This document shows positions 25,001 to 44,597 of a stretch of DNA of 64,000 nucleotides, piece by piece. Within the stretch, counting starts at the first letter, position 1; each line of letters starts with the position of its first letter. The stretch lies in the NCBI RefSeq assembly GCF_949628215.1, contig NC_134297.1:1364001-1428000 (forward strand), read 5' to 3'. The stretch comes from Phalacrocorax aristotelis (lineage: Eukaryota; Chordata; Aves; Suliformes; Phalacrocoracidae). Both the position numbers and the translations under genes were made by a program. The notes below the pieces were generated by a model that was not told the origin of the DNA, did not search any database, and saw only the letters and a program-made list of their open reading frames with translations.

Positions 25001-27290
25001 ATAGTAGGCATCTGTAAATCTCCATAAATGACCCAGGAGCATCCCAGTGGTGTAGGAACCGGCAGTCAGCACGCTCACAGCGCTGCCGTATCACAACAGG
25101 GACAAAAGCCAGGCAGAGGGAGGGAGGTTTGTCCCAGAGGGCGGGTAAGAGAGTCTTGAGGGCCACGCTCAAACCTCTGCATGGCTCAGCTCTCCAGGGT
25201 ACCTGCTGTTACACCCGCTGGGCAGGGACCGGGCACCCCGCTCCCACCAGGGAGCGACCACTTCATACAGCCTGCCCCGGACACCAGCGACTCCCACACA
25301 GCCGGGCGTCTGCCCACGCCCCCAGCCTGCGTGGCAATCCCAACGCTAACCTGCCACGGGCACCCACTGGCTTTCCTTTTATCTTCTAACTCTGGTTCTG
25401 CCAGGAGCCAGCCGCAACCTGGGGCTCCGCAGGGACACACAGACCAAGTGACCTGACAGACAGGGGCATGTAATGGCCTGGTAACCTCACGCATAAACTC
25501 TTCTCCTTTCCTCCTCCACCTACTAAAACTTTGTTTAAAAACCACCTGGTGCAACACGGAAGAGACGGACAAAGAACGGGACAGCTGTGGTTCCTCTTAT
25601 CATCAGTAAAGGAGCAGGAAAAATCCTGCTCTGTCAGTCAGCTCACTCTGATAAGCTATTTTGTGGCAGCAGCTCTGCAGGTGAGTCACCCTTCAGTGGC
25701 AGATGCTCAGGAGATTATTGCAGGTGTTGGTGCTGCTGATAGACCGGTGTTATATTACAATACAAATCATAATTCCTGTTGCACAACTCCTGTTGTGGGT
25801 TTTAAGGAGCGCTTGGGCGTTACTGCCCCAGTGTTAGTACAGTGTGGGCAGAGGAGCACAGGCTCAGGGGTGGTGGGAGCATCGCCAGCCCGGGCTCCCT
25901 GGGCATCGGGGCGCCCACCGCCTCCCTGTGTCCCACACTGGAGGATATTTGCCAGGTTTCTGCAGGCAGAAGTCCACGTCAGAGCTGGATGAACATGGTG
26001 AGTTACCAACAGCTTTGCCCACCGCTCTGCCCCTCCCTGCACATCAGCCCCTCGCCCCGGGAGTGGGCAGCCAGCACCCCATGCACCCCACTGCTGGCTG
26101 CCCTCGCACCAGGTCTGCCAGGAGCCATTTACTGGCAATGAGGCAGCCCAGGCTCAAAAGAGCTGCTGCTCCCTGGCCCTAGCCCCCTGCAGCATCCAGG
26201 AAGGGAATGATTGTGTGTCTGTCTCAACCCCCCTCCGCGGCTTTTGGGTTCGGTGCTTGGCTATCTCCAGGAGCTTTCGCTCCCACATTTCTCCGTGGCT
26301 TGTCTTGGCCCTCTCCCAGAGCGGGAAGCAGACAAGTAAGGCAGCGTGTCTCGCAAGTCTGCTCACCAAGGGGAACGTGCTCTTCTGGAGCATCTTATCC
26401 ACCCCCTAGAAGGGGCTGGTTCTTAGGCAATGCCTGGGCAAGAGCCTGGCCGGCCCTGCCCCCCAGCACAGCTCCCGCTGCGGGACTCCTGGTCCCTCTG
26501 CTCAGCACAAGGGACACGCTCGGCTCAGCTTCCTGCACTACCTCCTGCAAGCAAAACCATGGCCACCAAACCCCAGCTTGGCATGCAGCCCCTCCCAAGG
26601 AGGAAAACGCTTCCTTAGCAGCGGGCTGCCACGTATGGCCCAGCTCGCTGGGCACCGTAAAGCCCTCCACCAGCAATACGCAGGGACATCATCCCCTCTT
26701 GGGTGGGGAACTCGCCCCACCGCTCGGCAACAGCGGCTACACACACCCATGGGTTACATCCCCTGCAGCCAAGGAGTTATCCCCTGACCCGAGCACCCCG
26801 CGCCCTTTGCAGCTGGGTTTCACATAGGAACATCCCACCTTTCCTCGTTCAGAAGCCGCTGGCACAGCGACTCAGCGTCCCGCAGAGCCTTTCAGCCACA
26901 CGCTGCAGAGGGCGAACGGCAAGCGTCCGACTGCACCCCAGCTGCCCACGCCTGCACAGATGGCATGGGTGAGAGGTTCCCTGGGAGCACATGGCTCCTG
27001 GGCTGGCGTTTGCACAGCTGGAGCACAGGCTGGCCATAGCAGCATTAACGTGCTTCCACAGCAAGGGACCTCAATTAGTTACAGTAGCCTTGAGTTCTCC
27101 AGCAAATCACGTGCTTCCACTCCACGCGGGAGCTGGCACAGCTCTTGCCTTGCTTTGAATTTAACCAGTGCAGCTCTTGCGTGTAGTGTGGTTTTGAGAG
27201 CAAGTGTGTAGTCACGGAGAAGCAGCCCCTGGGGCAGCTCCAAGCTGTGAACCTGTTTGAAATGGAAAAGGTTCATGGACTGAAGAAAAT
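22090..27290. other. Divergent intergenic region SMIM35-TMPRSS4
   Basis: This 5.2 kb separates the start codon of SMIM35 (minus) from the first exon of TMPRSS4 (plus) and should hold both promoters. It carries a long chance-like open frame on the minus strand (22394-23677) and a compact motif cluster near 25.6 kb, both covered elsewhere. No other exon was recognised. Confidence 0.55.
25586..25688. promoter_or_regulatory. Candidate enhancer: RUNX, GATA and AP-1 motif cluster
   Basis: Within about 100 bases there are a RUNX core TGTGGTT (25586-25592), a GATAAG on the minus strand (25596-25601), a perfect 8-bp stem / 4-base loop inverted repeat (25612-25631), TGATAAG (25649-25655) and a consensus AP-1 site TGAGTCA (25682-25688) set in a near-palindrome. 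The surroundings are AT-richer than the flanks. It lies 1.7 kb upstream of TMPRSS4 exon 1. The function is inferred from motif density only. Confidence 0.3.
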
Positions 27291-27301
27291 GCAAAGAAGA
27301 A

Positions 27302-27308
27302 TATAAAA
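27302..27308 (+). promoter_or_regulatory. TATA box of TMPRSS4
   Basis: A perfect TATAAAA lies in otherwise GC-rich DNA, about 130 bases upstream of the proposed TMPRSS4 start codon. That spacing allows a start site near 27335 and a 5' UTR of about 100 bases. No CpG island surrounds it, which suits a tissue-restricted epithelial gene. Confidence 0.5.
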
Positions 27309-27433
27309 TCAGCACTGGGCAATACCTTCTCTGCGTGGGAAGGCAGCCAGCACCACAGCACCACCCCTGCCACCTGCACCCACACCAGACCTGCACAGGG
27401 TTGCCGGAAAGGAGCCCGACGCCAGACGACACG

Positions 27434-34768
<7,335 letters not shown>

Positions 34769-35116
34769 AACCTGCTGGGACAGTTCCCTCCCCTCTCCCC
34801 CAGCCTCCCTCCCCAGCCTCCGGCAGCAGCTGGGAAATGGATCTCAAGCCATGAAAGGTGAGAGGCGCCTCCTGACCCCTCGCTGGCAGGCTGTCATTAG
34901 CACACCAGAGGCCAGCCAAAGAGGCAAAAGGTGGCTTGGAGCAACGGCCCCCGATACCGTGAAGGAATCTGACCAGCTCAAGCTCCCTTCCGGAGAGATT
35001 AACTTATTGCCCTGTGCCGACCGTGCTGTGGCAGATAGGCTCACGCGGGGCAAAGCTGCCATTTGCTCACTACTGTTATATAGAGATAAATGATGTTTGG
35101 GCTGTAGAGTATCCCC

Positions 35117-35122
35117 ATTAAA
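35117..35122 (+). terminator. Candidate TMPRSS4 poly(A) signal (ATTAAA)
   Basis: The second most common poly(A) hexamer lies 350 bases after the TMPRSS4 stop and about 0.8 kb before the SCN4B poly(A) signal on the other strand. The region between is AT-rich and shows no exon. The assignment is positional. Confidence 0.35.
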
Positions 35123-35927
35123 AGAAAGTATTTGTTTTTTCACACAGCCTCTGAAGACTTTGTCCCTCTTGCTTGCAGGGGTGTTTTTTGCAATACCCTG
35201 CACTATATGGCAGAGCTGCTTTCCCAGCGTAAGGCAGGGTTTATTTGCTGGCTCTTGTGAACAAGCTGTTTCTGAGCACAAGGAAGAACGTGCTGCGTGG
35301 ACCTCGGCCACTCAGTCAAACAAGCTGATCGGGATGGGGTCAGTTTAAGTTATTGTAAGCAAACAGGGATGCTAAGCATTATTTTAAAATCAACCTTTTC
35401 TAGCACATCTTCAGCCTGAGTAGAAATCAGGGCGTTCCCATGCAACATGGCAGGGCGGGATCCTGCTTGCCATGCAGCTGACCCGGAGAGCCTTTTGTGC
35501 AGGGAAATAGCCCCAAGCACCCTGCAAACACTGCCCGTCCAAAGGCGGCAGTGCAGCCCCAGCCTGCCGGCAGACAGAGATGTCTCCTGCCCCGTCCCAT
35601 GACCCATGCTGGGCTCGCTCCCCGGCTCCAGGCACCCACAGCTCCTGGGCTCGAGCGGGCAACGCAAACCCGTGGGTGCTGGGAAGCCGCACTCAGCCCT
35701 CGCCGAGGGTGTCCAGGGGGGAGCAGCAGCATGCAGGCAGAGCAGTGGGGACAAGCAGCTACAGAGAACCAACACAGCCCACACTTGGCATGGAAGGAGA
35801 ATGCTGCTGCTTTTCACCTCGGTGCAGAGTTTGCAACGCAGCGTGCACACCCAGGGGGTTCATAGCAAGCCTAAACAGACGCCCACAGCAACCCACGCTA
35901 GAGTAAGTTTCTCTAGTAAACGTAAAC

Positions 35928-35933
35928 TTTATT
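35928..35933 (-). terminator. SCN4B poly(A) signal (AATAAA)
   Basis: A canonical minus-strand AATAAA lies 2.75 kb past the SCN4B stop codon and is followed about 25-50 bases on by a GT-rich minus-strand run ('tgggttgctgtgggcgtc'). No other strong hexamer was seen between the stop and this point, so SCN4B probably has a long 3' UTR (about 35905-38679). A long 3' UTR is also known for the human gene. A short (GT)n tract near 36062 lies inside it. Confidence 0.55.
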
Positions 35934-36540
35934 TAATTCAAGGCAAAGCTAACTAGACCTCTACAGTGCAAAAATGTGCTGTAAGTCATCACACAGCATG
36001 TTGTACACATCCTGTGTTTATTCGCAGGTATCTCCTACATGTATTTATATATGCTCATACACGTGTGTGTGTCACATCACGCACCTCCGGCAGGGCCTTC
36101 TGCCCTGCGTGCCCCGGAAAGCCTCTGCAGAGCCCCCAAAGCCCTTGTGACAGCGGGATCCCGCAGGAGCTGGCACAAGCTCCCACGCCAGCCCGCTCCC
36201 CCGGCGCTGCGTACAGTACCCACACACATAGGCATATAGGGAGAGTTACATTTCAGAGACGGGTTATGTTGACTTTTCCCATCAAGCCAGAGGAGTAATC
36301 CATGCATAGTACAGCATTGCATATCCTGTGGTAAGTGGAACTGTGTCCAGATACCGTCTAAAAAAGGCCAACAGGTTAGGACAGCTAAAAATAGTTCTTT
36401 AAAAAAATCCCTTCCCTCGCTGTCCTCTCCCATGGGAGGCCTCCTCCGAGGATGGGCGGGGGGGGGCTCTTGGGGCAACTGGGAGGTCTCATGCCTTCCT
36501 GCCCAGACTCTCATGTGGGACACTGGTATGTTAACAATAC

Positions 36541-36735
36541 TTTGCATTTACAGAGTGCCTTTCGCCCCAGGATCTCAGAGCACTTTGCAAAGCGATGCAG
36601 GGAGCCTCACACCTCCTGTGAGGTAGGTCAGATTTACTGTCCCCATTTTACAGATGGGGAAACTGATGCACAGAGAAATCAAGTGATTTGCCTGAGGGTC
36701 CCGCAGATCCTCAGAGAGGGAACCGGGATCCTCAG
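36541..36735 (-). repeat. MIR/CORE-SINE-like element in SCN4B 3' UTR (copy 1)
   Basis: The plus strand shows, in order, 'aggatctcagagcacttt', 'cctcctgtgaggtagg', 'ccccattttacagatgggg', 'aaactgatgcacagag' and 'tttgcctgagggtcccgcag'. These are the reverse-complemented blocks of a MIR-type SINE, including the core and an L2/L3-like tail. The element therefore runs in the sense of SCN4B. The exact subfamily cannot be fixed by eye. Confidence 0.75.
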
Positions 36736-37316
36736 GACCTGACCCCTACTTGCCTATCTAACCAGCAGCAAAGGAAACCTGCCTGGGGCCAGGTGCCTGT
36801 ACCTGTCCCCCCGTCCCAAACGCAGGACCCTGCTCCAGTGGGTGCCTCTGAGCCCAGCCCGGGTGCGGCCAAGCTGGCCGTGCCCCCAGCCAAAGGCCGC
36901 AAGGTGCTTCCCACACCTCCGCCCCCACAAGCGGGCAGGTGGGGTCCGACCTCTCCCACAACAGCCTCCAGAGAAGGTAGCACCTAACCTTTCCTTGTTT
37001 GCCTTGCCCACCAAATCCTCCCCTACCTTCCACTCCAGCCCCTCTGTTGGGGTGCAAGCCCCCACAGCCGGGGAAGTTCAGGCTCAGCTTTGATTCCCAA
37101 TTTCGAGTGGGGACGGGGGAGCTGCCTGTCCTACAGCTTCACTGACAGACACCCACAAATAAAGGAGAAATAGGGAACAAATCACATTGTAAAGGACATT
37201 GTCAACCTCAGTTGTAGGATCAGTTCATTCCATTCGTGTCTCATGTCTTGCCACAGCCCTTGGGAAGGGGGCTGGGTTGCCCAAATCCCCACTGTGGGTA
37301 CCCTTCGCAAAGACCC

Positions 37317-37500
37317 TTTCTGTGGCACCCCTCACCCGAGGATCTCAAAGCACTTTACAAATGTTAGCCAAGGAAGCCTCACAACAACCCCTGTGAGGTA
37401 GAGCAGTATTATTATCCCCATTTTACAGATGGGGAAACTGAGGCATGGAGGGGCAAAGCGACTTGCCCAAGGTCGCCAGTGGGCCAGTGGCAGGCCTGGG
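37317..37500 (-). repeat. MIR/CORE-SINE-like element in SCN4B 3' UTR (copy 2)
   Basis: This has the same block order and orientation as the copy 600 bases away, but is better preserved: 'aggatctcaaagcacttta', 'cccctgtgaggtagag', 'attattatccccatttta', 'gatggggaaactgaggca' and 'gacttgcccaaggtcgcc'. The two are separate insertions of one family rather than a recent duplication, because the flanks do not match. Confidence 0.8.
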
Positions 37501-38679
37501 AGTGGGCTGGCGCAGCTCTAGCCCGGCTCCCCTCACCGGGGCTTGACTGTGCTCCCTCCCTGCATCGCGGATGGAGTGCCACAGTTTTCCTCAGGTGAAA
37601 GGGAAACGCAATCAGCCATTCTCCCACTGGAGTCTGATATAGAAAATATCTGCGTAACGAGTTAAGCCTTGGCAAGTCAGCATCAAAAGCATCGCTGCTC
37701 TGAGTGCCGAGCTTTAAAAAGAGGGGAGGAGGAGTAAGAGCAGCGGCAGCACAAACCCAGGGAGCGCCTCCCGAGAGGGCTGGCTGGGGGAGAAGCCCCC
37801 TGCCGCCCCCGGGGGATGGCCTTGTGCAGGGGAGAAGCGAGTGTGAAACGTGGAGCTTCACCCCGCCGTGGGCCAGCAGTGACCCTGGGACATGGCCAGC
37901 CCCAGACACTGGCCCTCCCAGCCCTGCCACGGGAGGAAGCGAGGCACCTCGGGGTCAGCCTGCCCTGCGGGAGAATGGCACCCAGCCCCAGCCAGGAAGC
38001 AATGACAGCCCTGACAGCAACGGGCCTTTCATTGATTTGGTTCTCAAGTGTGGTTAACAGGAGAGCTGAAGCTAAGCCCTGCTGTTTTGACAGTCCTGCT
38101 TCCTCCCTTCCTCCTGCGCCGGACCCATGAGGAGTGCAGCGAAGGCAGGAGCCTCTACCTGTACAGCAAGTTTTGTGCATCCTTCCGCTGCTCCAGAAAC
38201 CTTCTGCATGAGACAGGCAGCTACCGCACGCCGTGGCTCAGCATCGCCAGAGTCAGACAAGGCGCCCCAAGCTCCTCACAGCCTCTACCCTGCAGGCACG
38301 CCCGGCCCCCTGGCTGCACACCACCCTGCACCCCCGTGAGCACAGTGCCTGCGGCACAGCACCCCCCGGCTGCAGACCAGGGTACTCCCCAGCACCTGGC
38401 CCCTTCCCTGCCCGCCCGGCACCCTCTTGCCTTTGTTCAGAGCAGAGCAGGCAGCTCCCTCTATCCCAGCAGCGTCCCAATCCGAATCCACAAGAAGCTC
38501 CCAGTCCCCGCGGTGGCCGAAGTCTTTTCTGAGAAGCAGTGCAGGTTGCAGGCACGTGTGTAATAGAAACATGTCTCAAGCATTGGCAGTTTGGAAAGAA
38601 AACAAAAGGGAAAGGCTTGCTTGTCCCCCTGCCCACCCTCCCTGCTGCTGGGCGGGCTGGGGCTCGGGGCGCTGCTGCT

Positions 38680-41600
38680 TCATGCCTTTGGTGGTGCTTT
38701 TTGTTCTGCCTTGGAGCCAGCCAGGCCATTCTCGGTGTTGTCGTTCCCTGATGAGCTCACGAGACACTCCTTCCTGGGGGAGAGCACACGGCCAGCTGAC
38801 AGCGTCCGGCCCCCCCGGCCCCTCTCACCACGACCCCGGCCCCGTGCAGCCCTGCCCCATGGCAGCACCCACTGCAGGGTGCTGGGACCAGCACCCACAC
38901 TCACTTCCCATCCTGGGTCTTCTTGATGATGAACAGGACTACCCTCTTGATGAGCATGAAGAGGATGAGGAGGCCGATAAGCCCCCCCACAACGCCCACG
39001 ATGATGAGCGTCACAGTGTTGTCTGTCTCCACCACTGCAGGAGAGAAGGTGCTGAGGGGCCTCAGGACGGGAGCAGGGAGCTCCCAGCTGCATGGCCCAC
39101 CCAGAAAAGCAGCAACCCCCTCCACCAGCCACTGGCCCACAGCACAGAGGGGCACAAGGCCAAGCTTTGCCCTTCAGGGATGCCAACTACCTCCAAGAAG
39201 CCAGGACACCCCGTGCACCGCCACAACCGTGAGCCAAGGTGGGGTCAGCCCGGGTTTCCATGCCCACTACCCCAGTGCCACTCGCGGGGCACAGGACTCG
39301 CAGCTGGCACTTACTCTTCTGGACCACTGTGAGGAAGATGGTGGCGTTGTGCTGCGCTTTCTTCTCCCTGGGGTTCATGACATGGCAGGTGTATCTCCCA
39401 GCATCGCTGAACTCCACATTCTTCAGGACGATGGAGATGTTGTTGTCCTTCCCGGTCGTCGAGCCGACAAACTCGACCCGTGGGTTGCGTGCCACAAGGA
39501 AGGGCTCCGAGGCTTTGCTCTTTATCTTGCCGTGGTAAATCTGCAGAGGCAGGGATGCAGGACTTGGGGTTGGCTGGGCTCCCAACAACCCCAAGTGAGG
39601 GAAAGGCTCAGGTTCTCCTGCCAGTGCCCTGCCCCACCGCTGCACACACAGACACACATGGCCAAGCGTCCCAGCAGACTCCATTAAAGCAGGAATGGCT
39701 GTGGAAGGGGACCTGACGCATGGCCCACCAGGGAAACAACCAATCAATCTGACTTGCCCTGCAGCAGTGTTACAGACCATGCAAAAGGTGGGAGAAGCCC
39801 AGGGTAGGGAGTCCCTTTGCTCTAGGCCCATCCAGGGCTGGCCAGTCTCCAAGGACAGACCTGCTCTAAACCAGCCCAGGAGCTGAAGAGCAAAATATTA
39901 CGCAGAAAGCAAATCTATACCTTTAGTATTTCAGAGCAAGAGCAGGCGGAGAAAATTAACCATATTCTGCCCAAAGTGCAGCCTTGCATCTGAAAAGCCA
40001 ATTTATGATCAATTTATGAAAAGAAATTAGGCTGTGGGCAGCTGAGAATCCAGAACAGCTTTGTGCCAAAAGCACAGATGCGCCAGGGTATTTGAGGCAC
40101 CCTGTTTGCACAGTCCCACACCCCCAGAGCCGGAGACACTTGGAGGGAGGGGCATCCTGCCCTCCAAAGGAACTCCGTGAGGACTGCAGTGCTGGTCTGC
40201 ACTGGGAAAGTACAAAAGGACCTGCCAGAAAAGCAGAGGCAAAGCCCAGAGAGCCACCCACCATCTCTGTAGAGTTGAAATACCATGTGAAGACCAGGTT
40301 GTGAAAGCCTATGCAGGTGGTGAAGGTGCAGGGCAGCAGGACATTGGAGTTATTCAGAGCCATCACAGTGTTGGTCTTCCCCACTGACACCTCCAAGGTG
40401 AAGGCAATGGCGAAGACATGCAAACCTGGCAGGGAGAGGGGAGGAGAGAGTGAGGACACGGCGCTGGTACGCAGCCCAGCCCGCTGCAGCCCGGTCCTTC
40501 CCAGGGCCGCGATGCAGCCCAGCCCACTGCCGGGCTCTGCTGCGGACGCGCACCCTCGGGGCAGACGGGGCAGGGAGGAGAACGGTGCATGGGAAGGACT
40601 GCTTCTCGCCCGCTGCAGCCCACCTATGCAGCCCACCTATGCTTGGAGCATCAGCCACAGTGGGGACCCCCTCCCAGGGAGCACGTCAAGGTGCAGCAGG
40701 GCTCAGCCGTCGCCCCGCCTCAGTCCCGCTCCTGGCTCCTCTGGGGACCCATGGCATTCTCCTCCGCCCCACAGCCTCAGCACAGGGGACAGGAGCCCAG
40801 CTCTCCTCCCGTCGCAGAGCCCAGGTTTGTTCCCCTCGTCCCCTTTGGCACAGCCAGCTGACACAGCAGCGTGGCAGGAGCAAACGCGCCTGTCCCCAGC
40901 CCAAGGACAGCTCAGCAGAGATAGGGGACCTGCTCCTGGGGGAAGGGCAGGGGCTGGCTGACACCCACGGAGACAGCACGGATTCAAAGGGAACCATCAT
41001 ATCACCATGAATAGAGTATGCAGTTAAACCCTCATTTGCATGTTATCCACCAGGCCTTCAGCTAAACCTTAAAGGGGGTAAAAAAAAAAACCCAAAGCAA
41101 AGCAGAGCTCTCTGTTCTTCAAGCAGCCAGCTGGAGCACTAATTAGCGTTGCCATCCTGGACCCCTGCCACGCTGCCCGTCCCCCACCCCGGCCAGGGGC
41201 TCTCTCAGCGACCCAGCACAGCAGGCTCCTTGCAGCGCCTGTGCAGACCTCCGGAGCGGCACCCCCTCACGCCTGCCTTGCAGAGAGCTTCGTCTCCTGC
41301 TGCAGCTGACAGATGACCTTCACACCGCAGAATGCAGCTCTCCCGCTCCTCTCCTCCCTGTTAGCAGGGAGAAACGCATGGAGAGGCAGGTACAAGCCCA
41401 GCTGCTAGAGCTGAGGGCATGCCTGAAAGCTCCTGGTGTCCCACGCAGAGGACTGGCGCTGCACCCCTGTGCACCAGGCTGAGCCAGCAGCGTCCACACA
41501 AACCCTTTCCAGGGCCCCAGGGGTGCTTTGCTCTGGGCCAGGGGAGCAGCCCCTCCCCTCATCCCCATCCCACCGGGACCCTGTCCCACTTGTGTGACAT

Positions 41601-44597
41601 GGTATGGCCAAGGAGGAATACAACCCAGCAAAGCACTGTCCTCCCCCTTCCCAGACCCTGGCCACTCAAGAGACTCAGCCACCCCTGCAAAGCTTTCCCT
41701 GGGCACTCTGACAACCAAAACAAGGGGACAGCTCTTCACAGACCCATAAGCCGGTCCCCAGCTCCACTGACACTTTAACTTGGACACCCTGCCCTTAGCT
41801 TCAGATTTGCGACCCTCTGCAGCTACTTCAGCTCCTGATTTATTCCCCCACACATGCCCGTGCTAACAACTCCCCAGGCACATTGCTGCCCAAGCCAAGC
41901 CCAAGATCCCTGCATCCTGGGCTTCAGGCCCTGCTGCAGTGCTGCATTGCAAGCACTGCAGGAAAGCAGTTACTTAACTTGTCAAAGCAGCACTTTTCGT
42001 TTTGCTTGAGAGGCTTTAGCTAACACCAGGGAGTGGTTCCCGCCAGATGGAGGTCTCCTGCAGTTGTCATGCTCAAAGATCAGCCCTGGGGATGCTATAG
42101 AGGGGAGCCATGTCACAGCCAGGAGTGTCCCAGGGGAATTACACTGCTACACGGAGTACGACTTAGCAGAGGGATGCCTGCCTCTGCAGATATGCCTGAG
42201 CAGGCAGGGTACTGCAAGGGGACAGTTACTTACAGGAAAGACGATTCGTTGCAGTTTGTAACACTTCTATTCCTGTCTGCCACCATTATAACGTCATGAA
42301 AATTATCTGAATTGAATGTGTGGGGTAAAGAAAGGCTGATCTTGCTCCTGTCATGCTGTGGTCTCAAGAAGACACAAGTGATATGCTAGCACTAAATAAA
42401 GCACAGAGGAAAGCACATTGGGAGGCCAGGAGATCGCTGACTGAACCTGCCACACCAGCTGCCACTGCTACTTTTCTGTATGCCCAAAGTTGCTGCACTT
42501 AGTACCGCCAGAGCCCCAACCTTCAGCACGCAGGGCAAGCCCCTTCAGGGACTCCAGGCTACCTCCCACACCTGCAGGCACAAGCTTTCCCCAAGAGACA
42601 GGGAAGGGGGACCGGGGAACAGCCACTCTTGCTGCTGCCAGATCCTCTGCTGCCTGCTCTTTGCTCTCGCAGAGGGTGAGCACCTGGGGCAAGCCCCCCG
42701 ATGAAGGGTCCCAGAGCCGCTGAGCTATGTGCAGTAGTGCTGGGTATGCAACCCAGGACGCAGCCCCAGCCACAGCAGCAATAGTCTTCCAACCTCGGCC
42801 AGTGCCCAGAGCAAGCCTTTTCCCCCATGGGCTGCTGGCAGCCCCCTGCTTTTCCTGCAGCCTGTCAGGAACCTGGTCTGGGAAGCACTGTCCTGATGGA
42901 AGGGGCACACAGCGTTCACCTGAAAAGCCATAGAATGGCCCCACCATCTGTGAGAAAGTTGCTCCATAAAAACTTTATTGCCCATAAAAATCAGCGTGAC
43001 CTCCCGGCACAGACAGCAACCCAGCCTAGACAGAAACCCAGCCTGGCCACCTGGCCAGGCTCCTCTCCACCGAGGTTAGAAGGGAGGAGTTCCCAGGCTG
43101 GTCTGAGCCCAGGCATGGTGTGCTCTGGGGCAGGACACCCGGGGCTCGCCCTTCCTGCAGGCTCCGATGGAAGCCATGCCGTGGCCCCGTGGTGCAGCCA
43201 GGAGCCCACTGCCACTCCCTGGAGAGCACGGCATCCCCGAAACACACGGACCTGCCCAGAAACTCTCCCTTTCCCACCTCCCCCTCCAGGCTCCCAGCGC
43301 ACCCGAGTGACCTGTGGAACAAGGTTCCCACCTCCACACCCTGGCCCCTGGACCCCAAGTGCCCCGATCTCCGGCATCTCCGAGTCTCTCCCGCCACCAC
43401 GCTACCAGCCCCACGCCGAAAGCAGCTTGCACTGCACCTCTCTGAGGGGCACTTTCAACCAGCGACCAGCACCCAAATCCTGCGGGGAGTCTGGTACTTA
43501 CATGTCTTTTCGTGCCTCCAGCTTACTTAAAACAAACTTAAGAACTATGCCCTCTAAAACGCCTCTCAAGCAAGTTTTCCAGCAGCAGGTGCTGCAAAGG
43601 CAGCCTTTAGTTTCAGGCTCTCTGTGCCGATCAACGCAAGGATGACCTACAGGAACGGAAGCGTACCCCGTGCATGAGGGCTGATGCAGGTGGCTTGGAG
43701 CCCCAGGAGCTGCAGCGGGGAGGGGACGGCTGCAACCTCCTTCCTCCACCCTGCAGCTGTGGGATCTCGGGCATTCCCGGACACAGGTGTGGGCGTCATG
43801 CCCCAAGCGGCAGCCCTGCAGTGTGGGTTCATCCCTTGGCTGGGGAGAAGCGCATGCAAATGGTTGTTTTACAAAATTAACTGTAGAAAGAATGACCTGT
43901 CGGCAGGCGTGCTGGCTGCTGCGTTGAAGCACTGCATTGCTTCCCTACGACTATTTCCCTGGTTCACGTTAGCAGGCAGGTAGCAGTGGTCCCTGCTCAC
44001 AGAGCAGCAGAGCGGAGCAGGGCAAAGCGGGATGCAGCCGCAGTGCTCAAGAAGAAAGCTCTGGCGATGTTAGCAACTGATGCAGGCAGGGCAGGGGGCT
44101 GGAGCCAGGACTTCAGAGTCCGCTCTCGGACTCGGCTGCGAAGTCACCTTGGACAAGTCACTTATCCTCAGTGCTTCGGACTCTCCGTCTGCAGAGCAGA
44201 GATAATTGCATTAGCGTCCGTGGACGGGAAATTCATCCGAGCAGCAGCGTCCGATTCCTTGCGGTGCAGGCGGGCCAGATGCAAAGCAGCCGAGCGCGAA
44301 GGGAGGGTGGCTTAGCGAGGGTCACCCCGCCTCGGGAAGACGCGGGGGCGGCCGGAGGCCGGGGGCAGCCCGCGGTGCCACCCTCCACCGGGCTGCCGGA
44401 GGTGCCCGCGGGTCCCCAGGGGCGGGGGGCGGCAGGGGGCCGGCAGTACCTGGGGAGGAGCGGGTCCCTGCAGCCCGCCGGGTCCCGCAGCCCCCCGCGT
44501 CCCCGCAGCCCCCCGCGTCCCGCAGCCCCTTACCCAGCAGCGCTGCCAGCAGGCGCGGCGCGGCGCGGCGGCGGGCGGGGGGCGAGCCCAGGGCCAT
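38680..44597 (-). CDS. SCN4B: Voltage-gated sodium channel beta-4 subunit
   Basis: A single-pass auxiliary subunit of Nav channels that pairs covalently with the alpha subunit and shapes gating, including resurgent current. Coding exons (minus): 44597-44534, 40425-40262, 39540-39315, 39034-38905, 38773-38680. Phases close to 225 aa (human 228). It has an Arg-rich signal peptide (about 1-30), one V-type Ig domain with C54 and C128 (YTCHV), and the extra C59 that equals human C58, the residue bonding to alpha. Sequons include NST, NIS and NAT. The membrane helix is about 158-180. The juxtamembrane tail KRVVLFIIKKTQDG replaces human KKLITFILKKTREK (the open-channel blocking peptide). The C-terminus ECLVSSSGNDNTENGL is near-identical to human. 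Intron 1 (4.1 kb, 40426-44533) holds a MIR-like fragment and an A-run at 41081, and otherwise nothing I can support. The start lies in a CpG island. Confidence 0.95.
44125..44225 (+). repeat. MIR-like fragment, SCN4B intron 1
   Basis: The blocks 'gaagtcaccttggacaagtc', 'acttatcctcagtgcttcgg' and 'ctccgtctgcagagcagag' match the forward MIR sequence (gtgaccttgggcaagtcacttaacctct...). It is diverged and antisense to SCN4B, unlike the two 3' UTR copies. Confidence 0.6.

Noticed and set aside
38427-39332. 301-codon plus-strand open frame
   Set aside because: It is the antisense shadow of SCN4B exons 4 and 5.
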